Origin: Paracoccus kondratievae
GTDB taxonomy: Bacteria; Pseudomonadota; Alphaproteobacteria; Rhodobacterales; Rhodobacteraceae
Reading direction: 5' to 3'
DNA: 64,000 bases
Assembly: GCF_009301415.1 (NCBI RefSeq)
Contig: NZ_CP045074.1
Span: 310,001 to 374,000, forward strand
Within the stretch, counting starts at the first letter, position 1, and each line of letters starts with the position of its first letter. The notes below the pieces were generated by a model. The model searched no databases and had not been told where the DNA came from. It saw only the letters and a program-made list of their open reading frames with translations. Position numbers and translations under genes: made by a program. Positions 17,430 to 25,536 of the stretch are shown here, in pieces.

Positions 17430-17463
17430 GAAACCCGCCGCCTGACCGCAGGTGGCCGGTTTC
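17430..17463. terminator. Long hairpin between convergent genes, likely bidirectional terminator
   Basis: GAAACC, GCC and CCTG in the 5' arm pair with CAGG, GGC and GGTTTC in the 3' arm, with one C-C mismatch, one G-T wobble and the loop ACCG. It lies between the end of the hydrolase gene and the end of the opposing MarR gene. There is no T-run on either side. Confidence 0.5.
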
Positions 17464-17484
17464 GCATATTGGCGGGACGGGGGA

Positions 17485-18003
17485 TCAGGTCGCTTTCCTG
17501 CCGTCGCTGTTCTGACGGGAAAGCTGCGCCTCAAGCGCCTCGGCGAAACGGTCGAAATCCTCGGCAAAGGCGGTCAGCCGCGGTTCGGCCCAATCCGAGA
17601 CCACCTCTCGGATCAGCTCGTGTTTGACGCGCTGGATCTCGGCAAAGATGCGGTCGCCCGACTTGGTGCGTCGCAGGACTGCGCGGCGCGCATCCTCTTG
17701 CGCAACCTCGCGGATCAGAAAGCCTTGCCGGACCAGTTCCGCCACCAGCCGGCTGGCGCGTGAGGGATCAATGCGCAGCTGTCGGGCGATATCGCCAACC
17801 GAAACCTCGGCCGAAGGGTCAGGCCCCTTGCTGCCCGGCTGCCCGGGCACCAGCCCCAGCGCATCGAGGTCAGAAATATCCAGCATTGGCGCGACGTTCT
17901 GCAAGGCAAGCCGACCAATGATGCGCCGCCTGATCAGCGTGCGCATCCGCCCCATCGCGGTCGAGATGCGGGCGATCCCCTCTGTCCGGCTGGTGTCCTG
18001 CAT
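17485..18003 (-). CDS. MarR-family regulator divergent to an efflux pump
   Basis: 172 residues. The winged-helix core SVGDIARQLRIDPSRASRLVAELVRQGFLIREVAQEDARRAVLRRT is in the middle, with dimerising helices at both ends. It is longer at the N-terminus than a minimal MarR protein. It is transcribed away from a DHA2 efflux gene; two inverted repeats lie between them at 18036-18073. The usual logic is repression of both genes until a toxic aromatic compound binds. Confidence 0.88.
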   Translation of the reverse strand: MQDTSRTEGIARISTAMGRMRTLIRRRIIGRLALQNVAPMLDISDLDALGLVPGQPGSKGPDPSAEVSVGDIARQLRIDPSRASRLVAELVRQGFLIREVAQEDARRAVLRRTKSGDRIFAEIQRVKHELIREVVSDWAEPRLTAFAEDFDRFAEALEAQLSRQNSDGRKAT

Positions 18004-18035
18004 CAGTGCCTTTCCGCTGACTTTCCTGCGGCTAA

Positions 18036-18054
18036 ATATGTGCTATTGACATAT
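18036..18054. promoter_or_regulatory. MarR operator copy 1
   Basis: A 19-bp inverted repeat, ATATGT at 18036-18041 and ACATAT at 18049-18054 with a 7-bp centre. The arms are perfect. It covers the -35 box TTGACA of the efflux-pump promoter and lies 33 bp from the MarR start. Confidence 0.6.
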
Positions 18055-18074
18055 ATATGCCAAAGTCACATATT
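18046..18074 (+). promoter_or_regulatory. Promoter of the DHA2 efflux gene
   Basis: A perfect TTGACA (18046-18051) is followed after 17 bp by CATATT (18069-18074). The start would be near 18081. Both hexamers are embedded in the two inverted repeats. Confidence 0.6.
18055..18073. promoter_or_regulatory. MarR operator copy 2
   Basis: ATATGC at 18055-18060 and ACATAT at 18068-18073 with the same 7-bp centre length as copy 1 and one mismatch in the arms. It abuts copy 1 without a gap and covers most of the -10 box. Confidence 0.55.
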
Positions 18075-18135
18075 CTGCAACGCATAGTTTTGGTCCGCGA
18101 CCGGTTTCGTGGCGTTCAGTCAGGTTTTTCCAGTT

Positions 18136-19695
18136 ATGTTACAATCCGCAGCACCCGGCCCCGCCGGGATCGGCCATCGGCGCCGTACGATCATTTTTTG
18201 TTTCCTCATGCTCAGCATGTTCATGGCGACGCTGGACAACCAGGTTGTTTCGACCGCGTTGCCGACCATCGTGGGCGAGTTCGGCGCCATTGAGCGTTTT
18301 GGCTGGGTTGGCTCGGCCTATCTGCTGGCACAGGCGGCGATCATGCCGGTTTATGGCAAGCTGGGCGATCTGTTCGGGCGCAAATATGTGATGATCTTTG
18401 CGGTCGCGCTTTTCACGCTTGGCTCGGTCGTTTGCGGGCTTGCATGGTCGATGAACAGCCTGATTGCCGCGCGGGCCTTTCAGGGGCTGGGCGCGGGCGG
18501 GATCATGGTTTCGATCTTTTCGATCAACGCCGACCTGTTCGAGCCGCGCCAGCGCGCACGGTATCAAAGCTTTTCCAGTCTGGTGCTGATGGCCTCGGGC
18601 TCGGTCGGGCCGACGCTTGGCGGCATGATGAGCCAGCATCTGGGCTGGCGCTCGATCTTTCTTATCAACTTGCCGATTGGGATGGTGGCGCTGCTGGGTC
18701 TAGCGCTGCTGCTGCCGCAAAGAAGGCCCCAACGCCAGCCCAGGGTTGATTATCTGGGCGCGCTGACGCTAGCCGTCGCGATTGCGGGGATCGTGCTATG
18801 GGCCGACAGCCAGTCTCTGTTCGGCTCGCTCACCTCGGTCCCGGCGCTGGCGCTGCCGGTGATTTCAGCCGGGGCTCTGGCGCTGTGGCTGGCGATCGAG
18901 CGCCGGGTGCCCGAGCCTATCATCCCGCTAAACCTGTTCCGCGACCGCAACTTTTCGCTGTTGCTGATCGTCGCGGCCACCAGTGGCGGTATCGCAATCG
19001 GCATGGTCAATTATCACGCGCTGTTCTTGCAGATGACAACCGGGCTGTCGCCGGCGTCGGCGGGGCTGTTCTTTATCGCCGTCACCACCGGGATTGCCAT
19101 CGGCTCGCTGACGGCGGGGCGGCTGATCTCGGCCACCGGGCGTTACAAGCCCTGGCTGGTGCTTGGCCTCAGCCTGGCGCTGGCCAGCCTGACCGGGCTT
19201 GCCAGTCTGCCGCTGCATGTGCCGTTCTGGGCGGTCGCAGCATTGCTGATGGGGCAGGGCATGGCCATTGGGCTGGGCCAGCAGGCGCCGATTATCGGCG
19301 TGCAGATTGCATCTCCGTCCCAGGATGTGGGTGCGGCGACAGGGGCCGTGACCCTGACCCGTATGGCAGGCGCATCGCTTGCGATCTCGGTCTATGGGGC
19401 CATCCTGTCGGACCGGCTGGCACAGACCACCATCCAAGGCGCTGGCGCGCTGGCCGAGATGACGCCTGATCGGATGGCGATGCTGGCCGCCCCGCAACGC
19501 GAGGCAGTGGCGGCGGCGTTCCGCGACGCTTTTGTCTGGGTATATCTGTCGGCGGTAGTGATCGCGGCGGTCGGGCTGTTGGCGGCCGCGATGCTGCGCC
19601 CGACGATGCTTGCCCCCAGTCGACCTGCCGGACCTGTCATGGGCGGCGTGCGGCCCGAGCTGGGTGCGGCCCCGATCGCCCATTCTTCGCGATAA
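18136..19695 (+). CDS. MFS drug efflux transporter, DHA2 (EmrB/QacA) family
   Basis: 519 residues with about 14 membrane segments. MFMATLDNQVVSTALPTIVGEF is the DHA2 motif in the first helix, and GKLGDLFGRKYVM follows in the loop after helix 2. Members expel toxic or aromatic compounds using the proton gradient. I chose the ATG at 18136; a GTG at 18109 is an alternative and neither has a strong ribosome site. Its promoter overlaps the two MarR-type repeats upstream. Confidence 0.86.
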   Translation: MLQSAAPGPAGIGHRRRTIIFCFLMLSMFMATLDNQVVSTALPTIVGEFGAIERFGWVGSAYLLAQAAIMPVYGKLGDLFGRKYVMIFAVALFTLGSVVCGLAWSMNSLIAARAFQGLGAGGIMVSIFSINADLFEPRQRARYQSFSSLVLMASGSVGPTLGGMMSQHLGWRSIFLINLPIGMVALLGLALLLPQRRPQRQPRVDYLGALTLAVAIAGIVLWADSQSLFGSLTSVPALALPVISAGALALWLAIERRVPEPIIPLNLFRDRNFSLLLIVAATSGGIAIGMVNYHALFLQMTTGLSPASAGLFFIAVTTGIAIGSLTAGRLISATGRYKPWLVLGLSLALASLTGLASLPLHVPFWAVAALLMGQGMAIGLGQQAPIIGVQIASPSQDVGAATGAVTLTRMAGASLAISVYGAILSDRLAQTTIQGAGALAEMTPDRMAMLAAPQREAVAAAFRDAFVWVYLSAVVIAAVGLLAAAMLRPTMLAPSRPAGPVMGGVRPELGAAPIAHSSR

Positions 19696-19742
19696 AGGGC
19701 CACACCGGCACGGGGCCGCACCGGCGCGCCTTTGCTGCCCTG

Positions 19743-20807
19743 TTAAGCTGCGCGGCGCAGCCGGGTCGCGGCTGCCTCGGCCAGATCAATGAGCAGGGTC
19801 CGGCTTTCCTCCCACCCAAGGCAACCGTCGGTAATGCTTTGGCCATAGACAGGCGGCGCGCCGGGAACCAGATCCTGCCGGCCCGCGACCAGATTGCTTT
19901 CCAGCATCAGGCCGCGAATGCGATGCTCGCCCCCGCGGATCTGGGCCGCGACATCGGCGCTGACCTCGATCTGCCGGGCGGGGTCCTTGCTGCTGTTGGC
20001 GTGGCTGGCGTCGATAACGATGCCCGGATCAATGCCAGCCCGCCTGGCGGCCTCGGCAACCTGCGCGACATGGGCGGTGCTGTAATTCGGCCCGTCATGA
20101 CCACCGCGCAGCACGACATGGCAGGCGTCATTGCCGGTGGTGGTGGCGATGGCGGCGCGGCCTTCGGCGGTGATGGCCGGGAAGCTGTGCGGGCGCGCGG
20201 CCGAGCGGATCGCATCCAGCGCCACCTGCACCCCGCCATCCGTGCCGTTTTTGAACCCGACCGGACAGGACAGCCCTGAGGCAAGCTGTCGATGTATCTG
20301 GCTTTCGGTGGTGCGTGCGCCAATTGCGCCCCAGGCGATCAGATCGGCAAGGTACTGCGGCAGGATCGGGTCCAGGAATTCGGTCGCCGCTGGCAGGCCC
20401 ATGCGGTTGATATCCAAAAGCAGGCGCCGGGCCATCGGCAGACCGTCCTCGATCCGGTCCGAGCCGTCCAGATGGGGGTCGTTGATCAACCCCTTCCAGC
20501 CGACGGTCGTACGCGGCTTTTCGAAATAGACCCGCATGACGATCTCCAGCCGGTCGCCAAGCGCGCGGCGCAGCTCGGCCAGACGTGCGGCGTAATCCAG
20601 CGCCGCCTTGGTGTCGTGGATCGAGCAGGGCCCGGCAATGACCAGCAGACGCTCATCCTGTCCCGACAGAATGGCACGGATCGCAGCGCGGCTGTCAGCC
20701 ACAGTACGCGAGATGGCCTCGTCCCGGGGCAGGGCGGCCGCCAATGCGGCTGGCTCGGGCAAAGGACGAAGGGTGACGATATGCAGGTTTTCGGTCTGGA
20801 TGGTCAT
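19743..20807 (-). CDS. 3-deoxy-7-phosphoheptulonate (DAHP) synthase, class I AroFGH type
   Basis: 354 residues. LLVIAGPCSIHD near residue 55, MRVYFEKPRTTVGWKGLINDP, GARTTESQIHRQLASGLSCPVGFKNGTDG and the late IEGG-type region are all present in the order seen in E. coli AroG. It condenses PEP and erythrose 4-phosphate, the first step to all aromatic amino acids. The start at 20807 follows AGGA on the minus strand. An attenuator-like leader 100-175 bp upstream suggests control by charged aromatic tRNAs. Confidence 0.9.
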   Translation of the reverse strand: MTIQTENLHIVTLRPLPEPAALAAALPRDEAISRTVADSRAAIRAILSGQDERLLVIAGPCSIHDTKAALDYAARLAELRRALGDRLEIVMRVYFEKPRTTVGWKGLINDPHLDGSDRIEDGLPMARRLLLDINRMGLPAATEFLDPILPQYLADLIAWGAIGARTTESQIHRQLASGLSCPVGFKNGTDGGVQVALDAIRSAARPHSFPAITAEGRAAIATTTGNDACHVVLRGGHDGPNYSTAHVAQVAEAARRAGIDPGIVIDASHANSSKDPARQIEVSADVAAQIRGGEHRIRGLMLESNLVAGRQDLVPGAPPVYGQSITDGCLGWEESRTLLIDLAEAAATRLRRAA

Positions 20808-20856
20808 GGTTCTTTCCTGGAGAGAAAGGCCGGACCGGAAGCGTATCAAACAGAAA

Positions 20857-20880
20857 AGCCGCCGGTCTTGGCCAGCGGCT
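20857..20880 (-). terminator. Attenuator terminator of the DAHP synthase leader (segments 3:4)
   Basis: On the minus strand AGCCGCTGG (20880-20872) pairs with CCGGCGGCT (20865-20857), eight Watson-Crick pairs and one wobble, with loop CCAAGA. TTTTCTGTTT follows. It is inside the 5' leader, 50 bp before the gene start, where a terminator makes sense only for attenuation. Confidence 0.75.
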
Positions 20881-20906
20881 TCGGGGTTTGTGATCGCGCC
20901 TGAGCG

Positions 20907-20981
20907 CTACACGGCCACCCACGTCCGCTGGGGACAGCGGAACCAATAAAACGAGGTGGTGTAGGGCTTCATCTGCGACAT
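20907..20981 (-). CDS. Leader peptide rich in aromatic residues (aro attenuator)
   Basis: A 24-codon reading frame with Tyr-7, the run Phe-Tyr-Trp-Phe at positions 11-14 and Trp-21, ending in TAG. Six of 24 residues are aromatic. Segment 1 of the hairpin set starts exactly at the end of the FYWF codons, the normal place for a stalled ribosome. The predicted transcription start coincides with the A of the first ATG, so the peptide may be read from a leaderless mRNA, as known for rhizobial trpL; the ATG at 20972 is an alternative start. Confidence 0.75.
   Translation of the reverse strand: MSQMKPYTTSFYWFRCPQRTWVAV
20925..20940 (-). promoter_or_regulatory. Attenuator segments 1:2 with an antiterminator partner
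   Basis: On the minus strand CCGCTG (20940-20935) pairs with CAGCGG (20930-20925). The 3' arm extended to CCAGCGG (20931-20925) is also complementary over 7 bp to CCGCTGG at 20878-20872, the 5' arm of the terminator. So 1:2 plus 3:4 and the competing 2:3 pairing are all possible. Confidence 0.7.
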
Positions 20982-20987
20982 GCCTTC

Positions 20988-21016
20988 TGCATAGCCGCGC
21001 CGTAACCGCTTGTCAC
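20988..21016 (-). promoter_or_regulatory. Putative promoter of the DAHP synthase leader
   Basis: On the minus strand GTGACA (21016-21011) and TATGCA (20993-20988) are 17 bp apart. Seven bases further is the first ATG of the leader peptide. The -10 box is weak (TAT conserved), so this is a moderate prediction. Confidence 0.45.
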
Positions 21017-21172
21017 GCGAAATCTGATGGGAACAGTCTGCCAGATATCTGCGTCATTTCCTGCAATCTACGTGTTCAGGATTTTGAGCAATTCAGGTTG
21101 AGAATCGTCCGGCCCTGCGCCAGATCTGTCAGCCGTCGCGGATAGGCGGCGGCATGGATCGGCGGGGGCAGG

Positions 21173-22606
21173 ATGAATTACCCGGACACGCAGCTTTTGA
21201 TTGATGGAACCTGGCGGCCGGCGCGCGATGGGCGTGGCCTGCCGGTGTTGAACCCGGCCACGGGGGCCGAGATCGGCCGCGTCGCCTGTGCCGGTATCGC
21301 CGATCTGGACGAGGCGCTGGCCGCCGCGAACCGCGCCTTTGCGGAATGGCGGCTCAGCTCTCCGCTGTATCGTTCGGATCTGATGCGCAAGGCGGCGGCG
21401 CTGCTGCGTGAGCGGGCCGAGGCGATTGCCGCGATCATGGTGGCCGAACAGGGCAAGCCATTGGCTCAGGCCCGGATCGAGACGATGGCCGGGGCCGAGA
21501 TCATCGAATGGTTCGCCGAAGAGGCGCGGCGCTGCTATGGGCAGGTCATTGCGCCACGTATCCCCGGCGTGACCCAACTGACGGTGAAAGAGCCCTTGGG
21601 CCCCGTCGCGGCCTTTACCCCGTGGAATTTTCCGATCAATCAGGCAGTTCGCAAGGTTTCGGCGGCGCTGGCAGCAGGCTGTACGATTATCGTCAAGGCG
21701 GCCGAGGAAACGCCCGCCTCTCCGGCTGAGCTGATCCGTTGCTTTGTCGATGCGGGTGTACCGGCGGGGGTGGTGAACCTTGTCTATGGCGACCCGGCCG
21801 AAATTTCGTCCTATCTGATCCCGCATCCGGTGATCCGCAAGGTTTCGTTCACCGGTTCGACGGCGGTGGGCAAGCAGCTTGCCGCGCTGGCCGGGCTGCA
21901 TATGAAGCCAGCGACGATGGAGCTGGGCGGTCATGCGCCCGTGCTGGTCTTTGACGATGCCGATGTCGAGGCGGCGATCTCGGCCATGGCGGCGTCCAAG
22001 CTGCGCAATGCCGGGCAGGTCTGCATCTCGCCCACCCGTTTTCTGGTGCAGGAAGCGGTGGCGGATCGTTTTACCGAAGGTTTTACCGCCACGCTTGCCT
22101 CGGCCAGGGTGGGGCCCGGAACCGACCCTGACAGCGCCATGGGTCCGCTGGCGAACGAACGCCGGATCCCGGCTATCGAGCGGCTGATCCGCGATGCGCT
22201 GGATCGCGGCGCGCGGCTGGCGACCGGGGGTGAGCGGATCGGCAATGAGGGCTGGTTCTTTGCCCCGACCGTGCTGACCGATGTGCCCGCCGATGCTGCC
22301 GTGATGAACGAAGAGCCCTTTGGTCCCATTGCTGTCATCAACCGTTTCCGCGCCGATGACGAAGCATTTGCCGAGGCGAACCGGCTGCCTTACGGGCTGG
22401 CCGCCTACGCCTGGACACGCAGCTCGGCGCGGGTGCAGCGTTTGCAGGATGAGGTTCAGGCGGGGATGCTGACCATCAACCATATCGGGCTGTCGCTGCC
22501 CGAGGTGCCTTTTGGCGGCATCGGCGATTCCGGCATGGGGACCGAGGGCGGGTCCGAGGCGATCAACGCCTATCTGCAAACCCGCTTTGTCACCCGCAAG
22601 GGTTAA
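21173..22606 (+). CDS. NAD(P)-dependent succinate-semialdehyde dehydrogenase-like aldehyde dehydrogenase
   Basis: 477 residues. AFTPWNFPINQAVRK near 145, the cofactor loop SFTGSTAVGKQL near 225, the catalytic Glu in MELGGHAPVLV near 250 and the catalytic Cys in NAGQVCISPTRF near 285 are intact. The family oxidises succinate semialdehyde or related aldehydes. Its neighbours are an XRE-cupin regulator and a GABA-type aminotransferase, so a GABA or polyamine route is likely. A GGGGGCAGG stretch precedes the ATG. Its stop overlaps the opposing regulator stop by 4 bp. Confidence 0.87.
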   Translation: MNYPDTQLLIDGTWRPARDGRGLPVLNPATGAEIGRVACAGIADLDEALAAANRAFAEWRLSSPLYRSDLMRKAAALLRERAEAIAAIMVAEQGKPLAQARIETMAGAEIIEWFAEEARRCYGQVIAPRIPGVTQLTVKEPLGPVAAFTPWNFPINQAVRKVSAALAAGCTIIVKAAEETPASPAELIRCFVDAGVPAGVVNLVYGDPAEISSYLIPHPVIRKVSFTGSTAVGKQLAALAGLHMKPATMELGGHAPVLVFDDADVEAAISAMAASKLRNAGQVCISPTRFLVQEAVADRFTEGFTATLASARVGPGTDPDSAMGPLANERRIPAIERLIRDALDRGARLATGGERIGNEGWFFAPTVLTDVPADAAVMNEEPFGPIAVINRFRADDEAFAEANRLPYGLAAYAWTRSSARVQRLQDEVQAGMLTINHIGLSLPEVPFGGIGDSGMGTEGGSEAINAYLQTRFVTRKG

Positions 22607-23118
22607 AGATAGGGCGGCGTACAGGCCGAGACGACGACCGACTCTCGGTCCGGGATATTGCGAAAGCGGTGCGGCTGGTTCGACGCGAACAGATAGCTGT
22701 CGCCCGCTTTCAGCACCCGGCTTTGATCGCCAACGGTCAATTCGACTTCTCCGGCGATGACGATGCCGCCCTCGCTGCCGTGATGGGCCAGCATGGTCTC
22801 GCCGGTATCGGCGCCGGGTTCATAGCGTTCATGCAGGATTTGCAGATTGTACAGCCGCGAGGTCAGGTCGCGCAATTCAGCCGGGGTAAAGAAGGGCTGC
22901 GGGCTTTGCGGCAGGTCGGGTTCAAAGAATTCGGACATGGTGACGCTTAGCCCGCTAAGGATCTTGCGCAGCGAGGCGACCGAGGGGCTGGATCGTCCAG
23001 TCTCGATCATCGAGATCTGGCCATGCGGCACGCCCGAGGCTTCGGCCAGCTGCCGCTGGGACATGCCCGCAGCGGTGCGCAATTCCCTGAGCCGTGCGCC
23101 GGCGTCGAAATCGCTCAT
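22603..23118 (-). CDS. XRE-type regulator with cupin domain
   Basis: 171 residues. Residues 8-65 form an HTH_XRE domain (LRELRTAAGMSQRQLAEASGV and ISMIETGRSSPSVASLRKIL). The second half is a cupin barrel (EGGIVIAGEVELTVGDQSRVLKAGDSYLF followed by NQPHRFRN). PuuR-like proteins of this build control polyamine/GABA catabolic genes. It is divergent from the aminotransferase pseudogene; the inverted repeat at 23205-23224 is between them. Confidence 0.87.
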   Translation of the reverse strand: MSDFDAGARLRELRTAAGMSQRQLAEASGVPHGQISMIETGRSSPSVASLRKILSGLSVTMSEFFEPDLPQSPQPFFTPAELRDLTSRLYNLQILHERYEPGADTGETMLAHHGSEGGIVIAGEVELTVGDQSRVLKAGDSYLFASNQPHRFRNIPDRESVVVSACTPPYL

Positions 23119-23204
23119 CCTTGCCCCTATCCTTTTTTGCGCAGCTTATCAGGGCGGGGTGATGCGTTCCAACTCCATACCGATACGAGATTTCCTGAAA
23201 ATCT

Positions 23205-23224
23205 ATGCTCAATATATCGAGCAT
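23205..23224. promoter_or_regulatory. Inverted repeat between the XRE-cupin gene and the aminotransferase
   Basis: ATGCTC (23205-23210) and GAGCAT (23219-23224) are perfect arms around AATATATC, in the 142-bp divergent gap. The AT-rich centre and position suit an operator for the XRE-cupin protein. The binding protein is inferred. Confidence 0.4.
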
Positions 23225-23260
23225 GAAATAAGCCGATTCCATCAGTTCGGAGATCTGGAC

Positions 23261-24538
23261 ATGGAATCAACGCAGTTGAGCACCCCCGTCAGGCGGCGGT
23301 CGCGCGCGCGGGGTCGGTACGCGGGATATCTATGCCGTCCGGGCCGGGAATGCCGGGCTATGGACCGCCGAGGGGCGGCGGATGCTGGGTTTCGCCGCCG
23401 GGATTGCCGCGACCAGCACCGGCCACCGCCACCCTAAGGTGATCGAGGCGGTTCAGCGCCAGATGCAGGTCTTTACCCATACCTGCTTTCATGTCGCGCC
23501 CTATGAAACCTATGTCGATCTGGCCGAGCGGCTGAATGCCCTGACCCCCGGTGATTTCGCCAGAAAAACCATGCCTGCCACCACCGGGGCCGAGGCGGTC
23601 GAGAATGCGGTTAAGATGGCGCGTGCCTTTACCGGGCGTTCGGGGGTGATCGCCTTTAACGGTGCTTTCCATGGGCGCATGTCGCTGGGCATGGCGCTGA
23701 CCGGCAAGGTTGCGCCCTATAGCAGGTTTCGGCGCCATGCCGCCCGTGGTCCATCACGGCCTTTTCCCCAACCCATGACCAGGGTTTCGGTTGCGCAGGC
23801 AGTCGCGCATCTTGAGGCGCTTTTCGCCTCATCCGCCGATCCCCGCCGTGTTGCCGCGATCATCGTTGAGCCGGTACAGGGCGAGGGCGGGTTTAACATA
23901 GCTCCGCCCGAGTTTCTGGCAGCGCTGCGCCGCATCTGCGACACCCATGACATCGTGCTGATCGGGGATGAAATTCAGGCGGGTATGGCGCGGACCGGGC
24001 GCATGTTCGGTTTTCAGCATTCCGGTATCGCGCCGGATCTTGTGACCATGGCCAAGGGTCTGGCAGGGGGCGTTCCCTTGCCGGCGGTGACGGGCCGGCC
24101 GGGATCGTCGATGCGCCGGCCCCCGGCGGATTGGGTGGCACCTATGCCGGCAACCCTCTGGCAGTTGCGGCGGCGCTGGTAGTGCCGGAGGTGATCGCGG
24201 CCGAGGATCTCTGCGCCCGCGCCGAAGAGATCGGTCTGGCGATCCGTGGGCGGTTACAAAAGCTCGCCGGGCGCTTCCCTGCTATCGGTGACGTGCGCGG
24301 GCTTGGCGCGATGAATGCGTTTGGGCTGGTGCGGACAGATGACCCCAGCCAGCCCGATCCGCAGCTGACCGCCGTCATTGTTGCCGAGGCCGAGGCGAGG
24401 GGGCTGATCCTGCTGTCTTGCGGCACGCGTTACAATGTCATCCGCCTGCTGCCGCCGCTGACCATCCCCGAGGATCAGTTGTCCGAGGCGCTGGACATCC
24501 TTGAAGCCTCGATCGAGGCGGCATTGGTCCCGGCCTGA
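23261..24538 (+). pseudogene. 4-aminobutyrate aminotransferase, frameshifted
   Basis: A class III aminotransferase close to GabT, about 425 residues if repaired. GGAGAT lies 6 bp before the ATG. The frame changes near the C5 run at 23283-23287, again at the GC repeat 23301-23310, near 23721-23728, back near 23772, and at 24094-24100 where one base seems missing. Repaired text reads AGIAATSTGHRHPKV, TGAEAVENAVKMARAFTGRSGV, IEPVQGEGGF, GDEIQAG, TMAKGLAGGVPL and then GGTYAGNPLAVAAAL. The PLP-lysine (MAKG) is present. Five shifts mean no functional product unless they are sequence errors; every break is in or near a short repeat or homopolymer. Confidence 0.82.
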
Positions 24539-25452
24539 TCATCAAGACCTTCGCCGTCCCGCGCCATGCGGACGGCGATCCAGTCCCGAAAGGCGGCCAG
24601 CGGTTTCAGCCCCGATTTGCGGGTGGGCCATGCCAGCCAATAAGCGCCGCTGCCCGGCACCCCCTGCCGCAGCAACGGCGCAAGCCTGCCCTCGGCGATT
24701 TCGACGCGGGCCAGATAATCGGGCAACAGCGCCACCCCCAGACCCGAGATCGCCGCCTGAATCATCATCGAGAACTGGTCCATCATCATCCCGTTCAGCG
24801 GCTGGGGCGGTGGCGCGCCCTGTCCGCGAAACCATGCCTGCCACGCATCGGGTCGCGTCGGCAGCTGCAACAGCACCATCCCGGCCAGATCGGCGGCGCA
24901 GGCGACAGGCCGGCGGGCCAAAAACCCGGGCGCGGCGCAGGCGGTCAGTCTTTCATCGAAAAGCTTCAGATGCTCGGCCCCGGGCCAGTCGTCCTGGCCA
25001 TAATAGATCATCGCGTCAAACGGCTCTTCATCAAAGCTGAAGCGGCGAAAGCGGGTCGTCAGGTTGATCGAGACGCCGGGATGTGCCGACAGGAAATCGG
25101 GCAGGCGTGGCGCAAGCCAGCGCGTGGCAAAGGTCGGCAGCACCGCCAGATCCAGGCTGCCGCCATCGGGATTGGCAATCAGCGACATGCTGGCGCGCTG
25201 GACCAGATCCAGCGCCGCTGCAATGTCGCGGAAATAACGCTCGGCCGCTTCGGTCGGGGTCAGGCGCTTTTTGTGGCGGATAAACAGGGGCTGGCCCAGC
25301 TGCGCCTCAAGGCTCTGCAAAAGGCGGCTGACGGTGCTTTGCGTCAGCCCCAGATCCTGCGCCGCCCCGGTGACCGAGCCGGTGCGCATCACCGCGTCAA
25401 AGGCCAGCAGCAGGCTGAGGTTGGGAAGAAAGCGTCTTTGCCGCAAGAACAT
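24475..25452 (-). CDS. LysR-family regulator, divergent from glutaryl-CoA dehydrogenase
   Basis: 325 residues. The winged HTH is at the N-terminus (LSLLLAFDAVMRTGSVTGAAQDLGLTQSTVSRLLQSLEAQLGQPLF), followed by a substrate-binding domain. It is divergent from gcdH with an 84-bp gap and is most likely its activator. The last 21 codons overlap the 3' end of the opposing aminotransferase pseudogene, and this tail (DDQAGTNAASIEASRMSS) looks like added sequence rather than a family feature. Confidence 0.86.
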   Translation of the reverse strand: MFLRQRRFLPNLSLLLAFDAVMRTGSVTGAAQDLGLTQSTVSRLLQSLEAQLGQPLFIRHKKRLTPTEAAERYFRDIAAALDLVQRASMSLIANPDGGSLDLAVLPTFATRWLAPRLPDFLSAHPGVSINLTTRFRRFSFDEEPFDAMIYYGQDDWPGAEHLKLFDERLTACAAPGFLARRPVACAADLAGMVLLQLPTRPDAWQAWFRGQGAPPPQPLNGMMMDQFSMMIQAAISGLGVALLPDYLARVEIAEGRLAPLLRQGVPGSGAYWLAWPTRKSGLKPLAAFRDWIAVRMARDGEGLDDQAGTNAASIEASRMSSASDN

Positions 25453-25468
25453 TCATCCTATGCATGAA
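25452..25468. promoter_or_regulatory. Inverted repeat in the LysR/gcdH divergent gap
   Basis: TTCAT and ATGAA are perfect arms around a 7-bp centre, directly before the LysR start codon. Dyads of this size with T and A at the ends are typical LysR sites. No other copy is seen in the gap. Confidence 0.35.
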
Positions 25469-25536
25469 CTAATGAGGATTATCCATTTTCCGGCCGGGTT
25501 TGAAAGCGGTAATGAATAAAGTGACAGCATTATTGC

